Assembly (NCBI GenBank): GCA_016219985.1
Contig: JACRJO010000001.1
Span: 1 to 64,000 of the forward strand
Direction: 5' to 3'
Source of the DNA: Sphingobacteriales bacterium
GTDB taxonomy: Bacteria > Bacteroidota > Bacteroidia > Chitinophagales > Chitinophagaceae
Length of the DNA stretch: 64,000 nucleotides
In this document: positions 62,486 through 64,000 of the stretch, piece by piece
How positions within the stretch are numbered: the stretch's first letter is position 1
Layout: every line of letters begins with the position of its first letter
Translations under genes and position numbers: made by a program
Notes under the pieces: generated by a model
Databases searched by the model: none
What the model was told of the DNA's origin: nothing
What the model saw: only the letters and a program-made list of their open reading frames with translations

Positions 62486-63889
62486 TCATTTCTTTATTGG
62501 AACAGCAAAGTCAACCACCTTATTAAACCAGTTGGGGAAATGCAGCTTTGCCCTGGTATATAATAGAAGAAGAAGAATAAGATAAAAGGGGGTACAGGGG
62601 ATCTTATACCTTGAAAGTGCCCCAAAGTTACCGGTTGAGGATCCTACGGAAAAGGCGAATACCAGGGCAAAGACCAGGCAGAGCAGGATCCGCCCGTCTT
62701 CGAAGGCCATGGTAAAAAATTTTCCGGGGCCCCGTTTATAGAAGAAGAAAAGGGTGAAAAAACTGAAAATGGCGGCCTCAATAGCAGAAAGCAGTACGAT
62801 CGGCGAACTCACTTCCCAGAGGAAGGGCCTGAAATAAGTGGCCCCGATACTTTCCACCACCAGCAGAAACGGGTTAGAGGCATTGATCTTAAAGTGAGAG
62901 CCGCCCTGAACCAGCCCGATATGTTCATACCCCTTTCGTTGCTGCTCTGCATTTTCCATTACCGTACTAAGCTGAAACTCCTTGGCCGCTTCCGTGGAAG
63001 TCAGGTAATTCAGCAGGAAATACGCAATCACCACACTGATCGCAAAGGTGAACAGGGAAAAAATATAGCGGAGCACTTTTTCCTTGATCACTTTATTGAA
63101 TTCCGCGAATACCCAGACCAGGATACTCAGCAGCAAAACCAGCAGGATATACGCCTTGATATAAAAACTCAGGTAGGCTGAAATCAGTATCCAGAGTACC
63201 GAGCTTACCGTATTCTTTTTAATGTAGACCAATTGCAGGATCGCATAAAGGATATATCCCACACAACCAAACGTAACAGGATCTTTCAGCAAACCGGAGC
63301 TCCAGAAGACCACACTCGGCACAAACAGGCAGGCCAATGCCAGTTCCCGCCATAACCGGGGATAGAAATAATAAAAAAACTTAAAGAGCCGTATGGCCCC
63401 GCCCAGTGCCCAGAAACCAAAAAACATATTGATGCAGAGGTAACTGTCGAAAAACAAATAGGACGGAATCAGGGCCAGCTTACCAGGCAGAAAATTGCTG
63501 GTGGTAATCATGTACCCGTAGGTAATATCCTGGTCAAAATTATCATAGTAAAAATAATTGAACAGCGGGTGATTCCCGGTCAGCTTGACGGTATTCAATA
63601 TCAACCAGGCATTATCCAGGTCATCGTCTATCGCGGTCCGCAGGTCTTTTGACGCCTGGTAGAACAGGTTGGTATCCCCGCCTTTAAAGTAGAAGGCCGT
63701 GATCAGGGTAAACAACAGTACCCCGATGGTTTTAAAATAAAAAGCCCGGTAATACAGTTTACGGATAGCCGGGTCCGTTTGCCGGTTGGCCTTGTACCGG
63801 ATAATGCTGAAAAATAAAATAAAGCAGAGAGGAAAGAGAATAATATCCCCTCCATTAAAAAAACGGCCTATCAGGTATAATTGGTTCAC
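62486..63889 (-). CDS. polysaccharide polymerase-like membrane protein (Wzy-like)
   Basis: A 467-residue protein with about 10-12 hydrophobic segments and a large periplasmic-type loop (KEFQLSTVMENAEQQRKGYEHIGLVQGGSHF, about 300-340). The layout fits O-antigen polymerase-type proteins, and PSVVFWSSGLLKDP near residue 190 is a motif often seen in them. Family assignment rests on topology and context, between AsnB and a glycosyltransferase. Confidence 0.6.
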   Translation of the reverse strand: MNQLYLIGRFFNGGDIILFPLCFILFFSIIRYKANRQTDPAIRKLYYRAFYFKTIGVLLFTLITAFYFKGGDTNLFYQASKDLRTAIDDDLDNAWLILNTVKLTGNHPLFNYFYYDNFDQDITYGYMITTSNFLPGKLALIPSYLFFDSYLCINMFFGFWALGGAIRLFKFFYYFYPRLWRELALACLFVPSVVFWSSGLLKDPVTFGCVGYILYAILQLVYIKKNTVSSVLWILISAYLSFYIKAYILLVLLLSILVWVFAEFNKVIKEKVLRYIFSLFTFAISVVIAYFLLNYLTSTEAAKEFQLSTVMENAEQQRKGYEHIGLVQGGSHFKINASNPFLLVVESIGATYFRPFLWEVSSPIVLLSAIEAAIFSFFTLFFFYKRGPGKFFTMAFEDGRILLCLVFALVFAFSVGSSTGNFGALSRYKIPCTPFYLILLLLLYTRAKLHFPNWFNKVVDFAVPIKK

Positions 63890-63909
63890 GCTATTGCTTT
63901 CCTCAGGTA

Positions 63910-64000
63910 TTAATTATTCCGGCTCTCCTGGTTGCCCTGCAGGATCGACAGGTAGGTATCTTTATTGGCTTCCACAGAAAAATGTTGCTGAACGAATTCC
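63910..64000 (-). CDS. C-terminal end of a probable glycosyltransferase (partial)
   Basis: The last 29 codons of a minus-strand gene that runs off the right edge: EFVQQHFSVEANKDTYLSIL then QGNQESRNN and a TAA at 63912-63910. The pattern of a final helix with FS.E......YL..L is typical of GT4 glycosyltransferase C-termini. Directly upstream of the polymerase-like gene, so the polysaccharide cluster extends beyond the window. Confidence 0.5.
   Translation of the reverse strand, partial: EFVQQHFSVEANKDTYLSILQGNQESRNN

Overview
The window looks like a chromosomal piece of a Bacteroidota bacterium, probably a Chitinophaga-like member of the Chitinophagaceae. The evidence is a C-terminal type IX secretion sorting domain on a repeat protein, Bacteroidota-style -7 promoter boxes (TANNTTTG) in front of several genes, many outer-membrane beta-barrels and lipoproteins, a carboxypeptidase-regulatory-domain TonB receptor, and the general gene make-up. 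The genus is inferred from gene style, not from a marker gene.

Layout. 1-17.4 kb is ordinary core sequence: a BamA/TamA-like barrel, HemW, GpsA, two secreted proteins, a TolC/HlyD-type exporter pair, a PLP sulfur-amino-acid enzyme with an amino-acid permease, and a vitamin B12 uptake unit (cobalamin riboswitch, BtuB-like receptor, small Cys-rich protein) followed by MarC. A tRNA-Arg(CCG) at 17437-17508 marks the start of an accessory region. From 17510 to about 23539 lies a low-GC island. It holds a DUF3800 protein, a compact four-gene ubiquitin-like conjugation operon (Ubl with a C-terminal Gly-Gly-Lys, E2-like protein, JAB peptidase fused to an E1-like ThiF domain, Cys-rich DUF6527-like protein), and a divergent sigma factor / small protein / ImmA-IrrE peptidase module. 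The tRNA 3' end sequence recurs at 23531 and 26606, and two 23-bp repeats lie just inside the island ends. A second small cargo (MRJP-like protein, LysE transporter, Crp regulator, integrase stub) fills 23.7-26.6 kb. This island is the best candidate for an undescribed system.

26.8-49.7 kb is envelope-rich and partly decayed. It holds Fic, SRPBCC and DUF1801 remnants, lipoproteins, an OmpA operon, a T9SS-type eight-repeat protein split by a single TGA codon, a TPR histidine kinase with its NarL-type regulator, and a TonB receptor broken at a poly-T tract. Identical 12-mers sit about 75-80 bp upstream of two of the envelope genes, with similar sites between the kinase gene and its divergent neighbour. 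This suggests a local regulon of the two-component system.

49.9-64 kb contains idi, an ECF sigma factor, and a long minus-strand exopolysaccharide cluster running off the right edge. The cluster has a glycosyltransferase, a polymerase-like membrane protein, AsnB, a GT4 glycosyltransferase, a NeuD/PglD-type acyltransferase, a formyltransferase, a nucleotide-sugar dehydrogenase, an SDR epimerase, a DegT aminotransferase, a phosphoglycosyl transferase and a PHP-type tyrosine phosphatase. It is interrupted by 1.1 kb of duplicated palindromic non-coding DNA. Together these genes would make and export a polymer carrying amino sugars, probably N-formylated or N-acetylated.
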